Origin: Actinophytocola algeriensis
GTDB taxonomy: Bacteria; Actinomycetota; Actinomycetes; Mycobacteriales; Pseudonocardiaceae
Reading direction: 5' to 3'
Assembly (NCBI RefSeq): GCF_014203735.1
Contig: NZ_JACHJQ010000016.1
Coordinates: 1 to 64,000 of the forward strand
Length of the DNA stretch: 64,000 bases
Part shown: piece after piece, positions 16,635-26,555 of the stretch
Position numbering within the stretch: position 1 is the stretch's first letter
How the letters are laid out: each line of letters opens with the position of its first letter
The notes under the pieces: model-generated
Database searches by the model: none
What the model saw: the letters and a program-made list of their open reading frames with translations, nothing else
Told to the model about the DNA's origin: nothing
Made by a program: the position numbers and the translations under genes

Positions 16635-19148
16635 GTGGCAGACCGCATCGCGGACATCTGGGGCGCCCGGACACCGCACGCCCGCGACACCCCCTGGCCG
16701 GTGCGGGTTGACCAGCACCTCGACCAGGGCCTCGACGAGTCCGATGTGGACCGGTGGGTGCAGTCGGCGTGCGTGTTGTGCAGCAACGGGTGCGCGTGCG
16801 ACATCGCGGTGAAGGACGGCCGGATGGTGGGCGTGCGTGGCCGTGCGGGGGACGTGGTCAACCACGGGCGGCTCGGGCCCAAGGGGCTGTACGGGTCGTG
16901 GCAGTGGCAGGACCGCGACCGGCTCACCCGCCCGCTGGTGCGCGAGGGCGGCAGGCTCGTGGAGTCCGACTGGGACACCGCCATGGGACCGGATCGTGGC
17001 GCGCTCGCGGCAGCTGCTCGACGAGACCGGCCCGCTCTCGCACGGCTTCTACACCAGCGGGCAGCTGTTCCTCGAGGAGTACTACACCCTCGGCGTCATC
17101 GGGAAGGCCGGGCTCGGCACACCGCACATGGACGGCAACACCCGGCTGTGCACGGCCACCGCCGCGGCGGCGATGAAGGAGAGCTTCGGCTCCGACGGCC
17201 AGCCCGGCAGCTACACCCACATCGAGTCCTGCGACGCACTGTTCCTGTTCGGGCACAACATGGCCGAGACCCAAACAGTGCTGTGGGCCCGGGTGCTCGA
17301 CCGGCTGCACGGACCCGACCGGCCGGTGGTGGTGGCGGTGGACCCGCGCCGCGCGAAGGTCGCCGAGGCCGCGGTGGAGTCCGGGGGTGTCCACCTGGCA
17401 CCGCTGCCCGGCACTAACCAGGCGCTGATGAACTGCCTGGTGCGCGAACTGATCGAGCACGACTGGGTCGACCACGACTACCTCGGCGCCCACACCCTCG
17501 GCTTCGCCGACCTCGCGGCCACCGTCGCGCCCTACACCCCCGAGCACACCGCCGAGATCTGCCGGGTCCCCGCGGCGGACCTGCGGCGCGCGGCGGAGAT
17601 CTTCGGCACCTCCGGCCGCGTCCTGTCGACCGTGCTGCAGGGCTTCTACCAGTCCCACCAGGCCACCGCCGCGTCCTGCCAGGTGAACAACCTGCACCTG
17701 CTGCGCGGCCTGATCGGCCGGCCCGGCTGCGGGGTCCTGCAGATGAACGGACAGCCGACCGCGCAGAACACCCGCGAGTGCGGCGCCGACGGCGACCTGC
17801 CCGGGTTCCGCAACTGGAGCAACCCCGACCATATCGACGAGCTGGCGCGCCTGTGGAACGTCGACCCCCTCACCATCCCGCACTGGGCGCCGCCCACCCA
17901 CGCCATGCAGATCTGGCGCTACGCCGAACAAGGCTCCATCAAGTTCCTGTGGATCTCCGCGACCAACCCCGCGGTCTCGCTGCCGGACCTGTCCCGCATC
18001 CGCGACATCCTGCGCCGCGAGGACCTGTTCGTCGTCGCGCAGGACGGTCACCGAGACCACCGAGACCACCGAGCTGGCCGACGTGGTCCTGCCCGCCGCG
18101 CTGTGGGGCGAGAAGCAGGGCAGCTTCACCAACGTCAACCGCACCGTGCACCTGTCGGAGAAGGCGGTCGAACCGCCCGGCGAGGCACGCAGCGACCTGG
18201 ACATCTTCCTCGACTACGCGCGACGCATGGACTTCCGCGACAAAGGACGGCAACCCCCTGATCCGGTGGTCCGACCCCGAGGGCGCGTTCCGGGCCTGGC
18301 AGGAGTGCAGCCGCGGCAGGCCCTGCGACTACACCGGGCTGTCCTACGACAAGCTGCGCGGTGGCAGCGGCATCCCGTGGCCCTGCGACGAGGACCACCC
18401 CGACGGCTGCGACCGGCTCTACGCCGACGGCGTGTTCCCCACCGACCCGACCGTGTGCGAGGCCTTCGGCCACGACCTGATCACCGGCGGCGCGGTCGAA
18501 CCCGACCGGTACAAAGCCATGCGGCCCAACGGGAGGGCGTTCCTCAAGGCCGCCCCGTACCTGCCGCTGCCGGAAGGCCCCGACGACGAGCACCCGCTGC
18601 TGGCCACCAGCGGCCGCACCGCCTACCACTTCCACACCCGCACCAAGACCGGCCGCTCCCGGCGGCTGCACCGGGCCGCGCCCGGCCCGTGGGTCGAGCT
18701 GTCCGCCCACGACGCCGCCGAACTCGGGGTCACCGAGGGGGACGTGGTCCGCGTGACCTCCCCGCGCGGCACCGTCGAGGCCCCCGCCCGCATCGGCCGC
18801 GGACGCGACGGCGTGGTCTTCCTCCCCTTCCACTTCGGCTACTGGGACACCGCCGGCGAGGACCACACGCGGGCCGCGAACGAGCTGACCATCACCGAGT
18901 GGGACCCGGTCTCCAAGCAACCGCTGTTCAAGCTCGCGGCCGTCCGGGTCGAGAAGGTCGCCGACGGCCGGAGCCCGGCGCCCGCACCCACCACGACCGC
19001 GTCGGCCCCCGCCGACGGATCGGCCGTTCCCCCGACCCGTGGCGATGACGACGTGCGGGAGGACATCGACGTGGCGGAACCGCCGGAATCGCCACCCACC
19101 CCCGGTCACGTCCCGAACGTGCCCCAGCCCGCGACCAGGGAGGCGTGA
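16635..19148 (+). pseudogene. Molybdopterin oxidoreductase (formate dehydrogenase/nitrate reductase type), three frameshifts
   Basis: The gene encodes a bis-MGD oxidoreductase with SACVLCSNGCACDIAV (the N-terminal Cys cluster region of the 4Fe-4S domain), GRLGPKGLYGS, then GFYTSGQLFLEEYY, LGTPHMDGNTRLCTA, VDPRRAKVAEAA, LLRGLIGRPGCGVLQMNGQP and the C-terminal MoCo-binding segment HPLLATSGRTAYHFHTRTKT. The frame breaks near 16985 (one extra G after ATG), near 18050 (in a CCGAGA direct-repeat tract) and at 18243 (AAA for AA). Removing single bases restores a protein of about 835 residues. The start is GTG after GGGAGGACCT. The C-terminal 70 residues are an unusual Pro/Asp-rich tail. Confidence 0.8.
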
Positions 19149-19151
19149 GCG

Positions 19152-19609
19152 ATGCACCTGGCGACCTACCTCGGCCTGCTGCACACGTCACTGGAGACCC
19201 TTGCCGACGCCTATCGGGAGGTGGGCTGCGGCCACCGCGAGGAACCGGACGTCGCCCACACCTGCGCGGTGCTCGCCGGCCGGATCGACGACCAGCTGGC
19301 ACAGCTCGGCCCCGTGGTGGAACGCTACGGCGAGCACCGCGAACAGGAACCGGAACGCCTGCACGCCACCGGCCTCGAGTCCATCGCACCGGCCCCGTCG
19401 GCCTGTTGCGCGACCTCCAGGACCTGTACATGCTCACCTCGCTCACCGAGATGACCTGGACCGTCGTCGGGCAGGCCGCCCAAGGGCTGCGCGACCACGA
19501 ACTGCTCGACATCGTCAGTGCCGCGGAACAGGACACCACCCGCCACCTGGGGTGGCTGCGCACTCGCATCAAGCAGAGCGCACCCCAGGCCCTGATCGCG
19601 GCGAGGTGA
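19152..19609 (+). pseudogene. Hypothetical helical protein, frameshifted
   Basis: The start ATG follows GGGAGGCGTGA directly behind the oxidoreductase. The first frame gives LATYLGLLHTSLETLADAYR and HTCAVLAGRIDDQLAQLGPV. Near 19385 the frame changes and continues GPVGLLRDLQDLYMLTSLTE and AEQDTTRHLGWLRTRIKQSA to a TGA at 19609. The helical composition suggests a four-helix bundle. Function is unknown; the operon position suggests a partner or accessory of the oxidoreductase. Confidence 0.6.
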
Positions 19610-19613
19610 GCTG

Positions 19614-20156
19614 ATGGCCGACGACCCTGGCGGTGCCCTGGGCGCCGCGGAACGCCGCGCGGGTCGCTTGGGCGCCGCGGGCTACGCCTTCGCCCTCTGC
19701 CTGGTCGCCCTGGCCGCGGCCGGCGCGATCGGGCTGCTCGTGAAACAGCCCTACCTGTTCCCCAGCCTCGGCCCGACCGTGATGCTGTTCTTCGAGTCCC
19801 CGACCCACAAGTCCGCGACACCCCGCAGCACCCTCATCGGCCACGGTGTCGCACTGCTGGCCGGAGTGGGTTGTCTCGTGGTGTTCGGGCTCACCGACCA
19901 CCCACCGGTGATCCAGGAGGGACTCACCCCGGCACGCATCGGCGCCGCCGCACTGTCAGTCGCGCTCACCGCACTGGTCCTGCGGCTCCTCAGCTGCCCG
20001 CACCCACCGGCCGGGGCGACCACGCTGATCGTCAGCCTCGGCCTGCTCACCTCGACCAGTGAACTGCTCGCCATCGCCGCCGGCGTCGTCCTGGTCACCG
20101 TCCTGGCCGTCGCCCTCAACCGGGTCCTCGGCGTACGACAACCGATCTGGTCCTGA
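19614..20156 (+). CDS. HPP-family integral membrane protein
   Basis: The 180-residue protein has four hydrophobic segments and the signature CPHPPAGATTLIVSLG near residue 124. Segments FALCLVALAAAGAIGLLV, GVALLAGVGCLVVFGL and ELLAIAAGVVLVTVLAVAL are transmembrane helices. HPP proteins are implicated in anion (nitrite) transport in some organisms. It starts 4 nt after the stop of the preceding gene. A decayed second copy lies at 22.6 kb. Confidence 0.85.
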   Translation: MADDPGGALGAAERRAGRLGAAGYAFALCLVALAAAGAIGLLVKQPYLFPSLGPTVMLFFESPTHKSATPRSTLIGHGVALLAGVGCLVVFGLTDHPPVIQEGLTPARIGAAALSVALTALVLRLLSCPHPPAGATTLIVSLGLLTSTSELLAIAAGVVLVTVLAVALNRVLGVRQPIWS

Positions 20157-20260
20157 AACTCGCACCCGCGAGCCAGCGCGCCGTTCAGGAAACCGAGGAC
20201 CGCGTGAGGGCCTGGCCGCGACCGGCTCGTCATCCCGACCGGACAGCGGCGCACGTTCCG

Positions 20261-20831
20261 TCAAGCGTCCTCGCGGTCAGGGTTCTCCAGGCGGAAGAAG
20301 TTGCTGGGTGAGCCGTCGCTGCGTTCCTCCTGGTAGATGAAGTTCAGCCGGCGCTGGTCGAACGTGGCGAACCACTCGTCCCAGTCGACCTGGCGCAACT
20401 TGTCCCCGCCGTAGCCGGGGAAGTCGAACCGCAGCACCCCGGGGTGGTCACCGTGCTCGGTGCCCTCCACCGTTGCCGGCACCGCGTCACGCTGCTCCGC
20501 CCACTGCCGGATCACGTCGTGGCCGGTGGTCACCAGGCTGCGGCCGGCGCTCCGGGTCGTCGTCGGTCGAGGTGATCTCCTGGGAGTACTTCAGCGACTT
20601 CGACGTGCCGGGGTCAGTGCGCACACCGCCGCCCCCACCGCCACCGGTGTCGTCCCCACCGCCACCCCGGCCGCCGACGGCGTGCACGAGTTCCTCCTTG
20701 CGCAGGTCGGAGACACCGAAGACGTCGAGTTCCCAGGCCTTGGACCGCAGCTCGTCGACCTTCATCTCCCGCAGGTCAGTCTCGTTGACGTCGAGGGTGT
20801 TCGGGGTCTGGTTCCCTGGTTGTTCAGCCAT
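20261..20831 (-). pseudogene. Rho_N-like domain protein with Gly-rich linker, frameshifted
   Basis: The first frame from ATG at 20831 gives NTLDVNETDLREMKVDELRS and WELDVFGVSDLRKEELVHAV, a Rho_N/SAP-like motif. A run of Gly follows, then KSLKYSQEITSTDDDPER. Near 20550 the frame changes and continues SLVTTGHDVIRQWAEQRDAV, VLRFDFPGYGGDKLRQVDWD and RLNFIYQEERSDGSPSNFFR to the stop at 20261. Joined, the protein would be about 189 residues. It is a known but uncharacterised actinobacterial architecture. Nucleic-acid binding is inferred from the first motif. Confidence 0.7.
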
Positions 20832-20977
20832 GGCACCGGCGTGCCCGAGGGCCCTCGACGTATGCCAGCCATGCGACCCGTGTGGAAACCTCACACCTTC
20901 GGGGAGTTGTGACCCATCCCGGTACAGGAGCTGAGCCACTGCTCCGGCAAGCTGTGTGGCACAGGGTCCGTCCTTTC

Positions 20978-21385
20978 TCAACTGATGGTGGCGAGCAGGT
21001 CGCGGCAGGCCTGCTCACATGCCCGGCACGCTTCGGCGCAGATCCGGCAGTGCTCGTGCATCCCGGCGTGCGATCCGCACTCGTCGCCGCAGGACTTGCA
21101 CACGGTGGCACAGGTCTCCAGCAGCGTGCGGCTGATGTTGGCGTCGTAGCCGGTGTGCCGGGACAGCACCCGTGCGGTCGCGGCGCAGACGTCCGCGCAG
21201 TCCATGTTGGTCCGTATGCACTTGGTCAGGTCGGCGACCGACTTCTCGCTGAGGCAGGCGTCCGCGCAGGCGGTGCAGGCCGCAGCGCAGGCGACGATGG
21301 CGTCGATCGTGGCCGCGAGCTTCGCACGGTCCAGGTTGATCTCCGCGGGGTAGGTCTCGAGCATCGGCATGGTCGTGCTGGTCAT
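20978..21385 (-). CDS. Four-helix-bundle copper-binding protein (Csp-type)
   Basis: The 135-residue protein contains 16 cysteines spaced along helices: VACAAACTACADACL, KCIRTNMDCADVC, CATVCKSCGDECGSH and HCRICAEACRACEQACRD. This is the pattern of the copper storage proteins, in which Cys residues line the core of a helical bundle and bind many Cu(I) ions. No signal peptide is visible, so it should be the cytosolic type, which buffers copper inside the cell. The start follows AGAGGAGAGCC. Confidence 0.9.
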   Translation of the reverse strand: MTSTTMPMLETYPAEINLDRAKLAATIDAIVACAAACTACADACLSEKSVADLTKCIRTNMDCADVCAATARVLSRHTGYDANISRTLLETCATVCKSCGDECGSHAGMHEHCRICAEACRACEQACRDLLATIS

Positions 21386-21548
21386 GGCTCTCCTCTGTCG
21401 GTGACGTTCCGAGATGCCTTCCTGGCTCCGCCTGCGCTTCCGGGCCTACCCGGTCCCGAGCCGGGTGAACCGCGCGACTACCTGGCGGTTGCCTGACGAT
21501 CCCGTTCCCCGAGGGGGTAGGCCGTCGGACGTCGGGTAGTCCGGCAGG

Positions 21549-21978
21549 ATGCGTGCATCGACGGTCGAACCCGGTCAGAGCGGACCCAGCAGGTCGCCGA
21601 GGTACCGGAACCGCACCCGGGTGAGGCGCGGTGCTGGCGGAGGGCCTGGCATTGGGTGTGTGCGGCACGGACAAGGAGATCGCGCGGGGCGAGTACGGTC
21701 TCGCCGGCACCGGCCGTCACCAGGAAGCGCGGGCGCTGTTCGACAGGCTGCTCGACCTGCGCAACGACGTCGGCCTGCTCAGCGAGAAGTACGACCCGGC
21801 CACCGGCAGACAGGTCGGCAACACCCCGCAGGCGTTCAGCATGGTCGGGTTGATCAACAGCGCCCGCCAGCTCACCGGGAGCCACACCACCACCTCCGCC
21901 TCCCGGGAACGACAACACCTCGACCCCCACCGGGAACGCCCCTCCACCCCGCCCTTGACCGAACCAGTTCCGGAGTGA
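21549..21978 (+). pseudogene. Chimeric remnant: glucose dehydrogenase N-terminus joined to GH15 C-terminus
   Basis: The 5' part reads, with frame changes, MRASTVEPGQSG, VAEVPEPHPGEA and EGLALGVCGTDKEIARGEYG, the N-terminus of a zinc-dependent medium-chain dehydrogenase of the glucose 1-dehydrogenase type (GVCGTD carries the first zinc ligand). Directly after residue GEYG the sequence becomes EARALFDRLLDLRNDVGLLS and TPQAFSMVGLINSARQLTGS, the C-terminal end of a glycoside hydrolase family 15 glucoamylase-like protein. The centres of both enzymes are missing. The junction is near 21702. It is most simply a deletion between two neighbouring genes or an assembly collapse. Confidence 0.7.
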
Positions 21979-21985
21979 GCCAACG

Positions 21986-22509
21986 ATGTTCTTCGACAGC
22001 TGGTCCGGCGTCGGCCGCGTCGCCCTTCTCGGCGCCCTCGCCTACCTGGCCGTAGTGGTCGCGCTCCGCCTGTCCGGCAAACGGACGTTGGCGAAGATGA
22101 ACGCCTTCGACCTCGTGGTCACCGTCGCCCTGGGGTCGACCCTCGCGACCATCCTGCTCACCCAACAGGTCGCCCTCCTGGAAGGCGTTACCGCACTGGC
22201 CGTCCTCGTGGTCCTGCAGTTCCTGGTCGCGTGGCTCGCGGCCCGGTCGTCCACCGTAAGGAAGGCGGTCAAGTCACAGCCCTCCTACCTCCTCCACCGA
22301 GGCCGACTCCTGCCCGAAGCACTGCGCGCCCACCGCGTGACCGAGGACGAGGTGCACCAGCAGTCCGTGCACAGGGCATCGGCGACCTCGACACCGTCGA
22401 CGCCGTGGTCCTGGAGACCGACGGCAGCTTCAGCGTGATCACCACCAGCAGCGCCGGATCCCGCAGCGCCCTCGCGAACGTGGCGGTCCCGGCGGAGCGA
22501 CCGCGTTGA
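21986..22509 (+). pseudogene. DUF421/YetF-type membrane protein, frameshifted
   Basis: Three transmembrane segments (RVALLGALAYLAVVVALRL, AFDLVVTVALGSTLATILL and VTALAVLVVLQFLVAWLAA) are followed by a cytoplasmic domain: SQPSYLLHRGRLLPEALRAH and RVTEDEV. Near 22360 the frame shifts and the domain continues RAQGIGDLDTVDAVVLETDG and SFSVI. DUF421 proteins form small membrane dimers with a soluble domain of unknown function. It starts 7 nt after the chimeric remnant. Confidence 0.75.
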
Positions 22510-22559
22510 GCCCCGTCGGCGATACGTCGGCTCGTAGGCCTCTCCCCCGAACACGAGGC

Positions 22560-22813
22560 ACGACCGCACACTGATCGGCCACGGTGTCGCGCTGCTGGCC
22601 CGGGGCCGGGTGCCTTGTGGTGTTCGAGCTCACCGACCACCCACCGGTCATCTAGAAGGCCTCACCCCAGCACTCATCGGCACCGCCGCCCTGTCGGTCG
22701 CGCTCATCTCGACCGACGAACTGCTCGCCATCGCCGCCAGCGTCGGCCTGGTCACCCTCCTGTCCGTCGCCCTCAACCGGGCCCTCGGCATGCGACAACC
22801 CTTCTGGTCCTGA
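22560..22813 (+). pseudogene. Decayed second HPP gene lacking the HPP signature
   Basis: The sequence repeats the 3' half of the HPP gene at 19.6 kb: LIGHGVALLA, a frame-changed stretch over the motif HRPPTGH, then LTPALIGTAALSVAL and DELLAIAASVGLVTLLSVAL to RQPFWS and TGA. Between ALSVAL and the STDELLA motif about 28 codons are missing in frame, and these would include the whole CPHPPAGATT signature. The 5' half is also absent. Confidence 0.75.
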
Positions 22814-22906
22814 CCTCCGTCGTCTGACGACCGGAGTGTCGGTGGCCTATGGTGTGTGATCACGACGAGGGAAGGCTCGTGATCGGACGGAGGGAGTTGA
22901 CACGTC

Positions 22907-23659
22907 GTGCCCGCCGACATGAGCGATGACGATCGTGTGCGCACCGGCCACGAGGAGGACGCCGCGCTGGACGGCGGTCGGTGGAACGAGATCGCGGTCC
23001 AGCTCACCGACGTGGCGCGGGCACTGCACGACCAGGACAATCCGCAGGACACACTGGACGAGATCGTCCGCAGCGCGGTGGCCCTCATCCCCGGGGCCCG
23101 GCACGCGGGGATCATGATGGTTCTCGGTCGGCAGGAGGTCCGGACCGTCGCCGGAGACGACGACATCGTCGGCAAGGTCGACCAGGCCCAGTACGAGACC
23201 AGCCAGGGCCCGTGCCTGGACGCGCTGTACGAACACAAGACCGTCAGCATGCCGGATCTGGCGGCCGAGGGCCGGTGGCCGGCGTTCACGGAACGGGCAC
23301 GCGCGCTCGGGGTGGCGAGCATGCTGTCCTTCCAGCTCTTCGTCACCGAACGTGACCTCGGCGCGCTCAACCTCTACTCGGCCGAGCAGCACGGTTTCGA
23401 CGACGAGTCCGAGCAGGTCGGACTGATGTTCGCCGCCCATGCCGCGGTCGCCCTGTCCAACGCACAACAACAGCAGCAGTTGGGTCGGGCCGTCCACACC
23501 CGCGACATCATCGGCCAGGCCAAGGGCATCCTCATGGAACGCTACAAGATCAACGCCGAGCAGGCGTTCACGCTGCTGGTCCGCACCAGCCAGCATGCCA
23601 ACGTCAGGCTCCGTGAGCTCGCCGAGAAACTCGTGCAGACCGGCGAGCTGACCATCTGA
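22907..23659 (+). CDS. GAF-ANTAR regulator
   Basis: The 250-residue protein has an N-terminal GAF domain (LDEIVRSAVALIPGARHAGI, YETSQGPCLDALYEH, LGALNLYS) and a C-terminal ANTAR domain (HTRDIIGQAKGILMERYKIN, AEQAFTLLVRTSQHANVRLR). ANTAR domains bind paired hairpins in RNA leaders and prevent termination; the GAF domain would sense a ligand or redox change. The start is GTG at 22907, with ATG at 22919 possible. It stands alone here, about 20 kb before a cluster of the same family. The codon use is normal and the frame is intact. Confidence 0.9.
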   Translation: MPADMSDDDRVRTGHEEDAALDGGRWNEIAVQLTDVARALHDQDNPQDTLDEIVRSAVALIPGARHAGIMMVLGRQEVRTVAGDDDIVGKVDQAQYETSQGPCLDALYEHKTVSMPDLAAEGRWPAFTERARALGVASMLSFQLFVTERDLGALNLYSAEQHGFDDESEQVGLMFAAHAAVALSNAQQQQQLGRAVHTRDIIGQAKGILMERYKINAEQAFTLLVRTSQHANVRLRELAEKLVQTGELTI

Positions 23660-23683
23660 TCTGAACCGGCACCACGCCGTCCC

Positions 23684-24924
23684 TCACCGGTTGTGACCAC
23701 GCGTCTCGTCACCTGGATGTGCGGGCGTCGAGGGGTCGCCCTCGTCGGGGGTGCCGGGCAGGTTGTCGGGGGGTTCGACGCGCAGGGCCTTGGCGATCGG
23801 CACGTCGGTCGACGAGTGGAGCACGATCGAGAGTGCGATGGTGACCGCGACGAGGTCGAACACGTGGTGGGCGTCCGGGATGCCCGCCTGGACGGCGAGC
23901 AGGCCGTAGACGACCGAGGCGAACCCCTTGGGACCGAACCAGGCCGCGACCGTGCGCTGCTGCCACGGGAGCGAGGTGCGCAGCAGCGACAGGAGCATGG
24001 CGGCCGGTCGCACCACCAGGATGGCGAGCACGGCGATCGCCCAGTCCCCGACCGACAGGTCCGCGATGCGGTCCGTGGTGATAAGCGCTCCGAACACGAG
24101 CAGCGCGGCGAATTTGGTGGTCTCCGACAGCAGGTCGCCGAAGCGTTCGAACCGTTCGGCGGCCACCGGGTCGAGGCTCGCCATCGTCGAGCCCGCGGCG
24201 AACGCGGCCAGGTAGGGGTTGGCGTGGGTGAGGTCGCAGGCCGCGTACACGACCACACCGATCGCAGGGGGCCGAGTGCCTGGAGCCGCGGTTCGGCGGT
24301 GAGGACCGGCAACCGCCAGGCCAGGGTCACCGCCGCCGGGACGGCGAGGCCGATTGCCAGGCCGATCAGCAGTTCCAGCGCGACGGTGCCGAGGTGTGGC
24401 TGGTGGTGGGTGGCGGTGGCGAGGAAGATCAGCACGAACGGCAGCGCGAGGCCGTCGTTGAGGCCGGACTCGACGTTGAGCAGGCGCCGCAGCCGCAGCG
24501 GCACGTCCGCGCGGCCCACGATCGCGGCGGCGAACACCGGGTCGGTCGGCGAGAGGATCGCACCGACGAGGAACGCCGTGGGCCAGTCCAGCCCGGCGAG
24601 GAAGTGGGCGGGGACGGCGATGCCGACCATCGTGAGCGGCATGGCCAGCCCGAGTGCCCGCCCCGACAGCCGCCACGCGTCGCGCAGCGCGGGCAGGCAG
24701 GCGCGTTGGCCGTCGGTGAACAGCACCGTGAACAGCGCGATGTCGGCGAACGCCGCGACGAACGGGCTGTCGGAGGGGATGTCGACGACGCCGAACCCGC
24801 CCTGGCCGAGCAACGCGCCCGCCGCGAGGAACAGCAGTGCGGTCGACAGGATGGTCCTGGCCGCGAGTCCCGACAGTGACACACTGATCAGCAGCACGAT
24901 CCCGAACGCCAGCACCAGCGCCAC
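23684..24924 (-). pseudogene. Cation:proton antiporter (CPA1 type), frameshifted
   Basis: The protein would have about 12 transmembrane segments. The first frame (24924 to about 24266) contains GAILSPTDPVFAAAIVGRAD, RRLLNVESGLNDGLALPFVL, the Asp-containing motifs of sodium/proton antiporters. At about 24266 one base is missing (CCCCTGCG for CCCCTCGCG), and the second half, AIGVVVYAACDLTHANPYLA, FAAGSTMASLDPVAAERFER and WFGPKGFASVVYGLLAVQAG, lies in another frame, ending at 23684. It should exchange Na+ or K+ for H+ across the cytoplasmic membrane. The start is likely GTG at 24924. Confidence 0.8.
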
Positions 24925-25041
24925 CGGCCACCCCTCTCCACGTCCGCGCACAGCGGGTTCCGGGGACGGGGCTTCCCGGGTCCGGGCGACGGAAACCGGG
25001 CGCGGGGGTTGGGTGGGCCCGCACCGGGAACTGCTGACCGC

Positions 25042-25554
25042 ATGGACGCCGCCATCTCCCTGACCGTGGACGGCGAGGGCTACCGCCTCACCGTGGACAC
25101 GAGGACCACCCTGCTCGACGCGCTGCGGGACCGGCTGGGCAACATTAGCCCGAAGAAGGGCTGCGACCACGGCCAGTGCGGTGCCTGCACAGTGCTGCTG
25201 GATGGGCGGCGGGTGCTGGCCTGTCTCGTCCTCGCCGCCACCGTGGGCGGCGCCGAGGTCACCACCGCCTCGGGACTGGCCGAAGGGGACACCCCGCACC
25301 CGGTGCAGCGCGCGTTCCTGGACCACGACGCGTTCCAGTGCGGCTACTGCACGCCGGGCCAGGTCTGCTCCGCGGTCGGCATGCTGGACGAGGTCGCCGC
25401 CGGGTGGCCCAGCCACGCCACCACCGACCTCACCGCCGAACCGCGGCTCTCGCAGGCCGAGATCAGCGAGCGGATGGCCGGCAACCTGTGCCGGTGCGCC
25501 GCCTACGTCAACATCGTGCCCGCGATCGAGCAGGCGGCAGGGGAGGTCCGGTGA
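25042..25554 (+). CDS. paoA: (2Fe-2S) subunit of a xanthine-dehydrogenase-family aldehyde oxidoreductase
   Basis: The 170-residue small subunit carries both iron-sulfur clusters: GCDHGQCGACTVLLDG with the plant-ferredoxin-type motif, and CGYCTPGQ plus GNLCRCAAYVNI for the second cluster. The order and spacing match PaoA/YagT-type subunits. There is no Tat signal, so the enzyme is probably cytoplasmic, unlike E. coli PaoABC. Electrons pass from the MoCo subunit through these clusters to FAD. It overlaps the next gene as GTGA. Start ATG at 25042. Confidence 0.9.
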   Translation: MDAAISLTVDGEGYRLTVDTRTTLLDALRDRLGNISPKKGCDHGQCGACTVLLDGRRVLACLVLAATVGGAEVTTASGLAEGDTPHPVQRAFLDHDAFQCGYCTPGQVCSAVGMLDEVAAGWPSHATTDLTAEPRLSQAEISERMAGNLCRCAAYVNIVPAIEQAAGEVR

Positions 25555-26555
25555 AACCGTTCACCCTGGCCACGCCAACCGACGCGGATGAGGCCGTCCG
25601 GCTGGTGGCGGACGACCCGGACGCCGCGTTCCTCGGCGGCGGCACGAACCTCGTCGACCACCTCAAGCTCGGTGTCGCGACCCCCGGCGCCCTCGTCGAC
25701 ATCACCCGCGCCACCTCGGCGGAGATCACCGACCTGCCGGACGGCGGCCCGCGGGTCGGCGCCGCGGTCCGCAACGGCGACTTCACGGCCGACCGGCGGG
25801 CCCGCGAGCGCTACCCGCTGATCGTGCAGTCGGTGCTGGCCGGTGCGTCCGGGCAGCTGCGCAACATGGCCACGATCGGCGGGAACCCTTTGCAGCGCAC
25901 CCGCTGCGTCTACTTCCAGGACGTGACCACCCCCTGCAACAAGCGCGAACCGGGCTCCGGGTGCGGCGCGCACGGCGGCTACACCCGCTACCACGCCATC
26001 CTCGGCGCCTCCGAGCACTGCATCGCGACGCACCCGTCGGACCTGGCGGTCGCGCTGGCCGCGGTCGACGCCACCGTGCGCGTGCTCGGTGCCGACGGCG
26101 AACGCACGATCCCGTTCACCGACCTGCACCGCCTGCCCGGCGACGCACCGGAGCGGGACACCACCCTCGCGCACGGCGAGCTGATCACGGCCATCGACCT
26201 GCCCGCCCTGCCCATGGCCCGCCGCTCGCTGTACCGGAAGGTGCGCGACCGCGCCTCCTACGCCTTCGCGCTGGTCAGCGTCGCCGCCGCGATCGAGCTG
26301 GACGGCGATCGGATCAGTGACGTGCGCATCGCCCTCGGCGGGGTCGCGCACAAGCCCTGGCGGGCCCACCGCGCCGAGGCCGTGCTCCGCGGCGCGCGAC
26401 CGCTCGAGGAGACCTTCGAGACGGCGGCCGCGGCGGAACTCGCCGACGCCCGCCCGCTGGACGGTGTCGACGGCGGCAACGGCTTCAAGACCACCCTCGC
26501 CGCCCGGACGATCGTCGCCGCCCTGCGCGACCTGACCGAAGGAGCCCGGTCATGA
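25551..26555 (+). CDS. paoB: FAD-binding subunit of the aldehyde oxidoreductase
   Basis: The 334-residue middle subunit has FLGGGTNLVDHLKLGVATPG (the FAD-binding GGT loop) and SGQLRNMATIGGNPLQRTRC. The insertion CVYFQDVTTPCNKREPGSGC is the additional Cys-rich loop that in PaoB holds a 4Fe-4S cluster, so this is the PaoABC type rather than a plain xanthine dehydrogenase. The start GTG overlaps the TGA of the small subunit; the stop overlaps the next ATG as ATGA. All three subunits are therefore translationally coupled. Confidence 0.9.
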   Translation: MKPFTLATPTDADEAVRLVADDPDAAFLGGGTNLVDHLKLGVATPGALVDITRATSAEITDLPDGGPRVGAAVRNGDFTADRRARERYPLIVQSVLAGASGQLRNMATIGGNPLQRTRCVYFQDVTTPCNKREPGSGCGAHGGYTRYHAILGASEHCIATHPSDLAVALAAVDATVRVLGADGERTIPFTDLHRLPGDAPERDTTLAHGELITAIDLPALPMARRSLYRKVRDRASYAFALVSVAAAIELDGDRISDVRIALGGVAHKPWRAHRAEAVLRGARPLEETFETAAAAELADARPLDGVDGGNGFKTTLAARTIVAALRDLTEGARS

